Shown here piece by piece: positions 25,101 to 32,200 of a stretch of DNA of 38,882 nt (position 1 is the first letter of the stretch; each line of letters starts with the position of its first letter). The notes under the pieces are model-generated. The model worked only from the letters and a program-made list of their open reading frames with translations, made no database searches and had not been told where the DNA came from. A program made the translations under genes and the position numbers. The DNA comes from Clostridia bacterium (GTDB lineage Bacteria; Bacillota; Clostridia; Oscillospirales; RGIG8002). The DNA is taken from contig JAFZQJ010000016.1 in NCBI GenBank assembly GCA_017620395.1, positions 1 through 38,882 on the forward strand, given 5' to 3'.

Positions 25101-26498
25101 CTGCCTTATCAGACGAAGGCTTCGCGCGTTTACGGAAGAACCGGCTTTTCCCAAAACTCGGGAGCTTACGGCTTTCGCGATCAGCTCCAGGACGTATGCG
25201 CGCTGCTTTATTCGGATCCGAAACTCGCGGAACGCCACATTTATAAGGCCGCTTCCGCCCAATTCGAGGAAGGAGACGTCCTTCACTGGTGGCACAAGCT
25301 GCCCAAAGACACGGGAGGGTTCAAAGGCGTCAGAACGCGCTGCTCAGACGACCTTTTCTGGCTTCCTTATGCTGTCGCCGTGTATGTTGAAACGACCGGA
25401 AACATTGAAATATTATCAAAAAACGTCAACTTTATAACGGGTGACAATCTGCGATACGCCGAGAGTGAAAGATATATTTCGCCTAAAGTCGGCGGCGTAG
25501 GCACAATCTACGAGCATTGTAAGCGTGCGCTTGAACACGGATACAAGATCGGGCGTCACGGATTGTTGCTTTTCGGCTCCGGCGACTGGAACGACGGGAT
25601 GAACAAGGTCGGCGTAAAAGGAGCCGGAGAAAGCGTTTGGCTGACAATGTTCGCCTGCGCGGTTATGGATAAATTCGCGAACGTGGCGGAAGCCGCCGGC
25701 GATAAAGCTTTTGCGGATATATTGCGCGAAAGGAACGCTTTCTTAAAATCTGCGCTCGAAAACTGTTGGGAAAGAGACCGTTATATCAGAGGTTATCACG
25801 ATAGTGGAGAAAAGCTGGGCAGTGCTGATTGTTCAGAGTGCCGCATCGACAGCCTTCCGCAAAGCTTTTCCGTATTTGCGTGCCTTGACAAGGACAGGTC
25901 GATCAAAGCTGTTATGACGGCTATGCGGATGCTGATATCAAAAGATGACAAGATCGTAAGGTTGTTCGATCCGCCGTTCTGCAATACTTCAATCGACGTC
26001 GGATATATCAAACGCTATCCGGCGGGTATCAGAGAAAACGGCGGGCAGTATACTCACGCGGCGGTTTGGCTCGCTATTGCGGCATTCAGACTCGGAATGT
26101 GCGATGACGGTGCGGAAATACTTGAAATGATCAGTCCTATAACCCATTCGTTCGAACCCGCCTACAAGACCGAACCGTATTTTCTCGCCGCTGATATTTA
26201 TACTGCGCATATGCAGTCGGGGAGAGGCGGATGGACTATGTACACGGGCGCCGCCGCGTGGTATTACCGCGCTGTTATAGAGGAGATGCTCGGCCTGAAA
26301 AAACGCGGCCGCAGACTATATATAGATCCTCGCGTTCCTTCCGGTTGGCAGGGCTTTGAAGTTGCATGCGAGCTTGACGGTACGGAACTGAAAATTACCG
26401 CCAGGCGCACTGGGAAAAAGCGCGTCTTTTCAAACGGAACGGAGGTGGATTACGTCGCCCTTGACGGAGGCGAAAAAACGGTAATTGCGGAGTATTGA
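19101..26498 (+). CDS. NdvB-type cyclic beta-glucan synthase (GT84, middle GH189-like domain, GH94-like domain)
   Basis: A 2465-residue membrane enzyme. NdvB-type proteins polymerise UDP-glucose into beta-1,2-glucan, cyclise it and trim it. Domains: a helical N-terminal part (1-270), membrane helices near 272-315, and a GT84 glycosyltransferase (about 340-660) with LALDADT (Asp471, Asp473), GKGLIDVKVF, LSHDVVEGG and QSRWIRGDYQ (615-624). More membrane helices follow (660-830). A glycoamylase-like middle domain, GH189-type in characterised synthases (about 850-1240), contains TSPTNIGLYLL and STVDSGNLL. Then come two phosphorylase-type beta-sandwich domains (from about 1270 and 1740). Last is a GH94-like alpha/alpha barrel (about 2000-2440) with NSGAYGFRDQLQD and GSGDWNDGMN, where Asp2165 matches the GH94 general acid. 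All expected motifs are intact. GGAGAG precedes the ATG. Confidence 0.9.
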   Translation: MKNECDKNGLLLAGKKADISSVGWRASAIRKLRRLTALNLKTIGAAYRKATLGSLPATKASAAREWLCDNYYLIDSEAKSAVAGMNRKEKLPAAIDGFPVVYHLARSLISEAGKAGRDEAEAFLTGVQEHYTLSNEELCFFRDMLIAAIVEAIAAECSRIVTADGGSGESMSDWIGTLRNLSGADMTECVERLSVTESLLMRDPAGVYPDMSDATKEYYRACVARGARREGVSEAQFAENSLKKAEEASRGNAEKHVGYYIVPNESRTAPKVFTALYFAAPFLIASALAVITKNALVALILPIPLWGLWYAVQENVASIVVRRRFVCSLDPVKVSCSGTTVAVSCLITSVDQIKKLAKNLLRVRLSGGVERCGLIADLKESDSASRPEDTHLLSVIEKEIRKLNDEFGGGFFSVVRRRVFSDTEGKYIGRERKRGAITEFIRYINTGVNNFLSMTGDFKGVVGCDYLLALDADTSLSINAAAELTAVLEHPLNKAVVVDNRVVYGFGIAVPRLTTDIESSSRSTFSRIFAGAGGLHNYGGAGADLYRDVFGDGLFTGKGLIDVKVFSAAADGAFPKNRVLSHDVVEGGVMRTCTVSETELSDGFPTTVKSWLIRQSRWIRGDYQNALFLLRRRKNDAGERVRNEFALSDRFKLFDNIRRAFTPIFSMASIIVCALTHFPYRLPVLFLSFASVSAGDVIATVRGVFKPRIAFRRYITKGVTAFLGGCGRILINVMMLPQLAASSFTELAKSVWRSLFSHKRLLEWVTSAEAESAKRNGIIDYYLFFRFTAVAGVASMLAGSLVLAVSGALWLIAPAVFCDLSRPARKKDVVIDQEDEELLYSFAASMWRFFDRYVSSETNFLPPDNVQYSPYRVAMRTSPTNIGLYLLCVLAARDLGFIDSPELFERVSSTLNSLCKMKKWNGNLYNWYDVTTLQPLNPEYVSTVDSGNLLCCLTALKEGVKDYYWECAELRDVCRICESITAETDISALYNKRRRLFYIGYDAVNDTFSNNMYDILMSEARMTSYYAIAKKVADKRHWGTLGRLFAGTNGYAGPLSWTGTMFEYYMPHLLLPVISDSLTDEALHYALYCQKKRTSALKLPWGVSESGFFSFDLGQNYQYKAFGVQKLGLKRGLDKELVISPYSTFLTLPFAPAESISNLKRLISMGMNGEFGLYEAIDFTRARTGGGSAVIKSYMAHHTGMSLVSVVNCLLGGIMQKRFMRDADMRTAQKLLEEAVYDGVSLYKAADADTRIKVKRRPDEGLVYKKSDYFRPHVLPLSNGEFTTVVTDGGSGFSTWNGIDVNSRKRDLFSTPAGLYVLLKESGKPPFSITSDPLRDGGSRLTEFSSTSAVFSAVFDGMEAAMQVTVHGRIPAEIRIIKIGNTERRKKEAELLIYTEPVLSGWRDHSAHPAFSDLFIMCEYRADERCLLMWRRGDVDEDACVAYGFADANIGFDFETDRSVVLKKGEGVFSLPNAFDVGFSCATGTPVIPCAAIKAKVSLRGRGSATLVFVQCVGRNREEAISRLRIIRRQGLQNMMKSSWEAGMSVSGNWGSDETRLLGAVIPCVLFDTPKSPATAKAARANTLGRKALWTMGISGDNPIVSCVLSGAGDISRAVKHINAHSVAGIKGIIYDLCIIYREGGAYEGEIRSLLEESALSERKGVFLIDEEKAGAERVGLLKAASVYCEVCGETDSCDAPPGTPFRAASGKEAEYSGEAESFVPGGAFESDAFAAYPQKSSSPLPWCFPLVNASFGTLVSDSSLGFSYFMNSRLNQMTSWSNDYMTDNTGERLIIESGGGYRDIIRGSVARFGRGFAEFFSTNGVIESRTEVCVHKKLPVKIIKVTLYNRSEKPVKARLAYYAEPFCEGAQSLVKVYESGDLLFAENPYNDDWLGMTACVSCSSENVRFQTGKESFWSGNWDKTGGMCERPCAAVISSVDLKAGESTEVFFYFSAGKSRRAAAYPHILFSERPAETEKRSECGKTAITIKTPSEDLDRLINFYLPYQTKASRVYGRTGFSQNSGAYGFRDQLQDVCALLYSDPKLAERHIYKAASAQFEEGDVLHWWHKLPKDTGGFKGVRTRCSDDLFWLPYAVAVYVETTGNIEILSKNVNFITGDNLRYAESERYISPKVGGVGTIYEHCKRALEHGYKIGRHGLLLFGSGDWNDGMNKVGVKGAGESVWLTMFACAVMDKFANVAEAAGDKAFADILRERNAFLKSALENCWERDRYIRGYHDSGEKLGSADCSECRIDSLPQSFSVFACLDKDRSIKAVMTAMRMLISKDDKIVRLFDPPFCNTSIDVGYIKRYPAGIRENGGQYTHAAVWLAIAAFRLGMCDDGAEILEMISPITHSFEPAYKTEPYFLAADIYTAHMQSGRGGWTMYTGAAAWYYRAVIEEMLGLKKRGRRLYIDPRVPSGWQGFEVACELDGTELKITARRTGKKRVFSNGTEVDYVALDGGEKTVIAEY

Positions 26499-26516
26499 CG
26501 CGAATTGCGCGGTGAA

Positions 26517-26570
26517 TGCGGAGAGGCTGTTCTTCGGGCGGCTTCTCCGCAGGTGTTTTCAGTCGTTTTT
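26517..26570 (+). terminator. Terminator after the beta-glucan synthase
   Basis: An 11-bp stem with one G-T pair (26517-26527 with 26541-26551) around a 13-base loop, followed by interrupted T runs up to 26570. It is a moderate terminator separating the synthase from the DUF4886-GH16 genes. Confidence 0.65.
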
Positions 26571-26594
26571 GTTGAAAAATATACAAATATACAC

Positions 26595-26623
26595 TTGATT
26601 AATGAGCGTGAATGTGTTACAAT
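26595..26623 (+). promoter_or_regulatory. Promoter of the DUF4886-GH16 operon
   Basis: TTGATT (26595-26600), a 17 bp spacer and TACAAT (26618-26623), about 52 bp before the DUF4886 start. No terminator or further clear promoter is seen until after the zinc-ribbon gene, so one long transcript is possible. Confidence 0.7.
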
Positions 26624-26675
26624 CTACAATGTATAAGGGTGTATTATGCGATAAATAGAAAGTTGAGGTACAAAA

Positions 26676-27419
26676 ATGAACGAAAAGAAGCTTTTAATGA
26701 TCGGAAATAGCTTTTCCTGGAACGCTTATACCTATCTGCAGAGCATAGCCGACAGCAGTCCGATGAAGCTTAAGGTTGGAGATCTTTGCTACGGCGGATG
26801 CAGTCTCCAGATGCACAAGAATTTCTTTGAGACCGGAGCCGAGGTTTACGGCTACGAGCATACCCGCAGAAAGAGCAACGGTTCCTGCGATATAAACACT
26901 GCGCTCGAGAGCGACGACTGGACTCATATTTCGCTGCAGCAGGTCAGCGGACTTGCCGGTAATTTTGACACGTATCAGCCGTACCTCGATTACGTTTACA
27001 ACTACGTTCACAAGCGCGTACCGAACGCGGAGATAATAATACATCAGACGTGGGCGTATCAGCACGATTCCACACACGAACATTTTCCCGATTTCAATTG
27101 CGATCAGGACTATATGTTCAAGTGTGTGAAAGAAGCCTACTTCCGCGCTGCCGAAGCGATAGGAGCGAAGCATATAGTGCCGTCGGGCGAAGCGTTCCAG
27201 CTTGCCAGAGCGAGCGCTATCGGCGATACTCTCTGCGAGGACGGTTTCCACGCCAACGCCAAAGGGCAGTATCTCGCGGGCGGTGTCTTCTTCGAGGTCG
27301 TGACCGGCGGATCGATTTATGATTCGACCTTCAAGCCGGATAATATTAACGACGGGGATTTTGCGATTCTTCGCGACTGCATACACAAGGCCTGCGATAT
27401 GTACGGCAGATGCGAATAA
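26676..27419 (+). CDS. DUF4886 SGNH-hydrolase-like protein
   Basis: A 247-residue protein of the DUF4886/SGNH-hydrolase type. The N-terminal block LLMIGNSFSWNAY places the probable nucleophile at Ser12, LYGG-type and HISLQQVSG blocks follow, and the C-terminal DGFHANAKGQYLAGG holds the Asp and His of a catalytic triad. Members are found in polysaccharide-utilisation loci and may remove acyl groups, but the family has no settled activity. There is no signal peptide, so it should be cytoplasmic, unlike its GH16 neighbours. TTGAGGT lies upstream of the ATG. The first GH16 gene starts 44 bp downstream on the same strand, consistent with an operon acting on a substituted beta-glucan. Confidence 0.8.
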   Translation: MNEKKLLMIGNSFSWNAYTYLQSIADSSPMKLKVGDLCYGGCSLQMHKNFFETGAEVYGYEHTRRKSNGSCDINTALESDDWTHISLQQVSGLAGNFDTYQPYLDYVYNYVHKRVPNAEIIIHQTWAYQHDSTHEHFPDFNCDQDYMFKCVKEAYFRAAEAIGAKHIVPSGEAFQLARASAIGDTLCEDGFHANAKGQYLAGGVFFEVVTGGSIYDSTFKPDNINDGDFAILRDCIHKACDMYGRCE

Positions 27420-27463
27420 GATCCGCAGGGCATGCTTTCTGATTTTTAATGGTGGTTGATGAG

Positions 27464-30400
27464 ATGAAAAGAACGATTACAGCGCTGATAATAATCGCTA
27501 TGCTGGCTTCGCTGCTTCCTTCCGCGTGGATACACGCCGAAGGCGATGCGGACGCGCTCCGTGCGCAGCTTTCGCAAGCCGTTGATTCTGCGCGTCCGCT
27601 TCTCTATAAGGACAACAGCGAGCAGACCGAGAAGTATCTTTATGACCGGATTCTTCGCGCGGAGGCGGCGCTGTTTGAAGGCAACGCCGACGCGGAAACG
27701 CTTTACGGACTTCTGGAAGAGGTGGGTAACGGGATCGATTTTCTCGCGCCTATGAAGGGAAGCGAGCGTGTCCGGCTTATGTCATTCGATTACGTTACCT
27801 CTGACGATATCGCGCTTATGGCGAACAATGTCGGCGTCGTCAGCGTTGACTCCGAGAATAAGCCGGAAGCCGCGAGGCAGTCGCTGAAGATCGTTTCCGA
27901 TGGCGGTATCGTTTATGATAACTCTTTCGAAAACGGCGTCGCGGGAGCTTCTCCGTTCGGTATGGATATGTTTGATACCGACGGACTTCGTCTTTGGATA
28001 TGCTCCGACGCGCCCGCGACTGTTTCTCTGACCGTGGGCAAGCGCGCCGAAGCCGGCTGCTGTTCGCTTACCGCTTCCGGTATTCCCGTTGAAGGCGAAG
28101 GGTATATAACGATCCCGTATTATATGTTCGTTCCCGACACGGACGGCGCTCGGATCGAGACCGACGGACTGATGAATTATATCCGTGTTGTCTGCGAGGG
28201 CGCGGATACGCTTTATATTGCGGATCTCCACGCTTATCGCGAGACCGTCGACGTTTCCGGAAGGACGCCCTATTCCGAGGAACGCATCATTACCAGAGGC
28301 GGGATCGTCGATAACGCTAATTATAAAATCTACTCCGTTGATTCCTACGGCACCGATAATCCGAAAGCGGTGACCATAACCACTCAGATGAACAACTACG
28401 TTTTCACGCTTGAACCCGCGGCGGAGGGCGATCCTGCGCAGCTCTGGCAGTTTACGCCGGACCCGTCGGGTAATTCGACTTACAGAATCATCAACAAAGC
28501 GACCGCCTACGCAATGACGATGGGTAACGCCGCGACGGTGCTTACGTATGACACAATCGATTATAACGATACGACTCAGGAATTCGCCCTTACGGCGACT
28601 AAGGGGGAGTTTACTCTTCAGGTCCGCGGCGTCGCCAAGCTTACGCACGCCGGAACGACCGTCAAAGGCACGGCTTCAAACTCCTTTAAGAAGTTTGTGA
28701 TCTGCAAGGTCAACGACGGCGGGTACGTACAGACGTGGAGCGACGAATTCGACGGCGACAAGCTCGATGATAATATCTGGCGCGCCGACACGGGATTCTT
28801 CTTCGGCGGGAAAAACTCCGCGCTTTATATCGATTCCGACGAAACCGCTTTCGTCGAAGACGGCGATCTTGTTCTGAGAACGCTTAACAGAGATCACAAC
28901 GGTTATGAATCGGTCGCTCCGCATATTCTTTCCAGCGGCAAATACGCTATAAGCTACGGACGCGTGGAGATACGCGCAAAGATGCCTAAGGGATTCGGTA
29001 TGTGGCCGGCGCTCTGGATGATGCCGGTCGACTCGATGAATATGGCTCGTTCCGAGATAGACCTTATGGAAATGCCTGTCACCGCCGACGAATACGACAG
29101 CCAGGGCGACAAGCTCTACGCCAGGCAGATTGGAACTCTGCACTGGACGAATCCGGCCGGGACCGAATACCTTGATAAACGCGTGGATATATACGCCGAG
29201 AATTTTGAGGATCTCGCGAACGATTATCACACTTATACTGTCGAGCTGGATACCGATCAGGTGCGTATGTATTTCGACGGCGCGCTTTGTATGTCGCTCA
29301 ATCTCGATGACGACGGAAAGAGGTTCGCGTACGGTGACGTCGCGAGGTATATCATTCTTTCCTCCGGCGGCATCGAAGGAATCAGCGGCGCCGTTCTCGA
29401 TCCCGAGAGATATTACGGCGACAAGGAACTCCGCGTCGATTACGTCCGCGCATATATCCGCTCCGAGCAGGGAACAGACGATACGCCGGATTTCACTTCC
29501 GATCGTTCCACCGTTACGTCGCAGGGCGTCGAGTATCTCGGCAGGGATTCGAACTTCTTTATGTCCAGTTTCCCGATGGATATTTCTGCGGACGGAACGC
29601 AGGGGATAATGGCGGATCAGTCCGGCATACTCTGCGTCTTCGATCCGCGCACGGGCGAGGTGCTTCAGACGGTGCCCACCACGATAAACTACAGGGCGTT
29701 TATCAGCGCCGCGTATTCTCCGGACGGCAAAAAGTTCGCGGCCGGCACCATGAACGGCTGCGCTGTAATATACGATACCTCCGATTTCTCAAAAGCGCCC
29801 GTCAGAATCAACAACGGCGCAACGATGCATTACTGCCTCGCCTTCACAAAAGACGGCGAACATCTGATCGCCGGCGGTTTTAACGGAGGCGCGCAGGCGC
29901 AGAGAAACCCAAATAACGGTTCGGTCACTGACGCGCACTATATCAGAGTTTTCAACGCCTCTACCGGCGCGCTTGAAAACGAGATATTTGTTGAAAGCGA
30001 CCCGCTCTCCGCAGATCTTTCGCCGGACGGGAGTAAACTTGCGGTTACCACCACGAGCGCCGGCGTGTTTATTTTCAACACGGGCGACTGGAGCGAATAC
30101 GCTCACTTCACGACCGAACACGTGAACACCGTGCAGTTCTGCCGCTTTTCTCCGGACGGTTCGCTTCTTGCGACCTCCGACGAAGCGGGCGAAGTCGTTA
30201 TCTGGAGCGCTGCCGGTAAAAACGCCGTGCGCAGACTCGATACCGTCAACGAAAGCTCGGTCAGGAAATTCGCGTGGTCTCCTGACGGAGAATACATAGT
30301 TACCACCTGCACCGACAGCGCCGCCCGCGTTTACAGCGTCGAGAGCGGACGCTGCGTATCGCTCCTCGGCGGCTTCTCCGGACAGATCCACGAGGTCGCG

Positions 30401-32149
30401 TATTCGCCGGACGGCAGATTTATCGCCGCGGCTTCGCTTGACAGGACGATGAAGCTTTTCTATGCGGACGGAACTTACGTAAGTACGCTTATTCCCGGCG
30501 AACAATCCAATTACGGCCATATTGCGTCGAAAATATGCTTCACTCCCGACAGTAAATACGTTTATACGTCGAGTTATTCTTTCCCGTCCTGCGTCAATAG
30601 ATGGGAGCTGCCTCAGACGGCCGACAAATCCGTCCTCAAGGCCGCGATCGACGCCTGCTCCGGGCAGTCGCCCGAGCTTGAGAACGCGAAGGCGGTTTAC
30701 GGCATGAAGTACGCTTCCGCTAAGTCGGTCGCTTCAGCGGCCGCAGCGCTTACCGGTACCGCGCTTCCGGCTTCTTTCAGAACCGTATCCGTTTCGGCGG
30801 ACGGCGAATCCTTCGCGGAATCCGCTTCGGTATTCCGCAACGGCTGGCTTTATATAAGCGCAGAAGTATCGCGTGCGTGCGAGCCTTCCGTCGTTATCAA
30901 AAAGAGCGGCGAACTTCCGGTCGAAATGCCCGTCGGTCAATTCAAGATTTCGTACGTCGACACGGGCGACGGTTACGTCAGACTGCTTCTGAGGATGCGT
31001 GCCGCCGAAGGCGAATACACGGTTTATTTCGTCGATTCCGACGGCGAAAGCTCCGCAAGCGCTTCCGTAATCGTGAGCGATGTTGCGACCACCCGCGATT
31101 TCTTCTACACGGTATCCGGCGGCGAGGTCACGATAACCGGCGCCAAGTGCGGAACCGAATCGGTTTATATTCCCGACTATATCGACGGTTATCCCGTAAC
31201 TGCGATAGGCGACTACGCGTTCCAGAACTACGGCCAGACCGTATTGCATATGAAGCTCCGTCTCCCGTCGACATTGAAAACCATCGGTGCATACGCGTTC
31301 TACGAATGCACCTCGCTTGAGGAGCTCGATCTCCCGAACGGACTTGAATCGATAGGAACATACGCCTTCGGCAGATGCCTGTCGCTTGCGCACATCGACG
31401 TTCCGTCGAGCGTCAGAACGCTCGGATACAACGCGTTCTATTACGCGCGCGGCACGTCGTATATAAAGGTCGGGAGCGGTCTTAAAAACGTTCCGGGCAA
31501 TACTTTCTATATGACGGTCAGCAACCGTTGCTTCATCTTTGATGAGGGCGTGCAGACCGTTCAGGGGTATATCTCGTCCAACGCAAGGCTGATAAAAAGA
31601 GTGTACGTTCCTCGCAGTATGACGAATATGAACAGGAATTTCATATCGAATATGCTCGGCACCGTAAAGCTTTACGGATATCCCGGGACCTACGCGGAGA
31701 CCTTCGCCGCTTCGGACGCGCGCTTCGAGTTCGTGCCGCTTGCGGCTCCGGCGATCACCGGCGTTGAGGAAGGGAAGACCTACGACCTTTACGACGGACC
31801 GGTCGCCGCCTCCTGGAACGACGGTCATATAGCGTATCTGAATGGAAAGACCTACTACGCCGACAGACCGATTACCGAGCCCGGCGAATATACGCTTAAG
31901 GTCGTCAACGGATACGATGAGTTCACGACCGAAATCAGCTTTACCGTTGTCGATACCACTCCGCTCAGGGGCGACGCCGACGGAGACGGAGTTATTACCG
32001 TTTCCGACGCGCTGCTTACGCTCCGCGCCGCTGCGCGGCTTTACGCTCCCGCGGAGAAAGTGACCGCAGCCATAGATCTTGACGGCGACGGAGAAATCAC
32101 CGTTGCCGACGCTCTGGCGGTTTTGAGGATCGCCGTAGGCCTTGATTGA
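27464..32149 (+). CDS. Secreted GH16 glucanase with WD40-type propeller, LRR and dockerin (copy A)
   Basis: A 1561-residue exported protein. Order: signal peptide (1-27); helical linker (28-100); jelly-roll-like module (105-262); ricin-like trefoil module (283-416); GH16 (421-668); a beta-propeller of seven or eight WD40-like blades (690-1050) with repeated SPDG turns; a beta module (1100-1208); BspA-type leucine-rich repeats (1210-1400); an Ig-like module (1425-1500); and a type I dockerin (1502-1560). The GH16 has SEIDLME with Glu531 nucleophile, Asp533 and Glu536 acid/base, the ExDxxE form of laminarinase-like members, so beta-1,3-glucanase activity is likely. The ATG at 27464 has GGTGG upstream; an earlier ATG at 27449 lacks one and would precede the signal peptide. 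A close paralogue follows after 51 bp. A propeller fused to GH16 is unusual. Confidence 0.9.
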   Translation: MKRTITALIIIAMLASLLPSAWIHAEGDADALRAQLSQAVDSARPLLYKDNSEQTEKYLYDRILRAEAALFEGNADAETLYGLLEEVGNGIDFLAPMKGSERVRLMSFDYVTSDDIALMANNVGVVSVDSENKPEAARQSLKIVSDGGIVYDNSFENGVAGASPFGMDMFDTDGLRLWICSDAPATVSLTVGKRAEAGCCSLTASGIPVEGEGYITIPYYMFVPDTDGARIETDGLMNYIRVVCEGADTLYIADLHAYRETVDVSGRTPYSEERIITRGGIVDNANYKIYSVDSYGTDNPKAVTITTQMNNYVFTLEPAAEGDPAQLWQFTPDPSGNSTYRIINKATAYAMTMGNAATVLTYDTIDYNDTTQEFALTATKGEFTLQVRGVAKLTHAGTTVKGTASNSFKKFVICKVNDGGYVQTWSDEFDGDKLDDNIWRADTGFFFGGKNSALYIDSDETAFVEDGDLVLRTLNRDHNGYESVAPHILSSGKYAISYGRVEIRAKMPKGFGMWPALWMMPVDSMNMARSEIDLMEMPVTADEYDSQGDKLYARQIGTLHWTNPAGTEYLDKRVDIYAENFEDLANDYHTYTVELDTDQVRMYFDGALCMSLNLDDDGKRFAYGDVARYIILSSGGIEGISGAVLDPERYYGDKELRVDYVRAYIRSEQGTDDTPDFTSDRSTVTSQGVEYLGRDSNFFMSSFPMDISADGTQGIMADQSGILCVFDPRTGEVLQTVPTTINYRAFISAAYSPDGKKFAAGTMNGCAVIYDTSDFSKAPVRINNGATMHYCLAFTKDGEHLIAGGFNGGAQAQRNPNNGSVTDAHYIRVFNASTGALENEIFVESDPLSADLSPDGSKLAVTTTSAGVFIFNTGDWSEYAHFTTEHVNTVQFCRFSPDGSLLATSDEAGEVVIWSAAGKNAVRRLDTVNESSVRKFAWSPDGEYIVTTCTDSAARVYSVESGRCVSLLGGFSGQIHEVAYSPDGRFIAAASLDRTMKLFYADGTYVSTLIPGEQSNYGHIASKICFTPDSKYVYTSSYSFPSCVNRWELPQTADKSVLKAAIDACSGQSPELENAKAVYGMKYASAKSVASAAAALTGTALPASFRTVSVSADGESFAESASVFRNGWLYISAEVSRACEPSVVIKKSGELPVEMPVGQFKISYVDTGDGYVRLLLRMRAAEGEYTVYFVDSDGESSASASVIVSDVATTRDFFYTVSGGEVTITGAKCGTESVYIPDYIDGYPVTAIGDYAFQNYGQTVLHMKLRLPSTLKTIGAYAFYECTSLEELDLPNGLESIGTYAFGRCLSLAHIDVPSSVRTLGYNAFYYARGTSYIKVGSGLKNVPGNTFYMTVSNRCFIFDEGVQTVQGYISSNARLIKRVYVPRSMTNMNRNFISNMLGTVKLYGYPGTYAETFAASDARFEFVPLAAPAITGVEEGKTYDLYDGPVAASWNDGHIAYLNGKTYYADRPITEPGEYTLKVVNGYDEFTTEISFTVVDTTPLRGDADGDGVITVSDALLTLRAAARLYAPAEKVTAAIDLDGDGEITVADALAVLRIAVGLD

Positions 32150-32169
32150 GTTTAAGTATAACTAACTGA

Positions 32170-32186
32170 CGAACGCCATGCGTTCG
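32170..32186 (+). repeat. Short hairpin before the copy B ribosome binding site
   Basis: CGAACGC (32170-32176) pairs perfectly with GCGTTCG (32180-32186) around CAT. It sits four bases before GGAGG and could tune translation or mark an mRNA processing site between the two GH16 genes. Confidence 0.4.
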
Positions 32187-32200
32187 GAACGGAGGACAAT

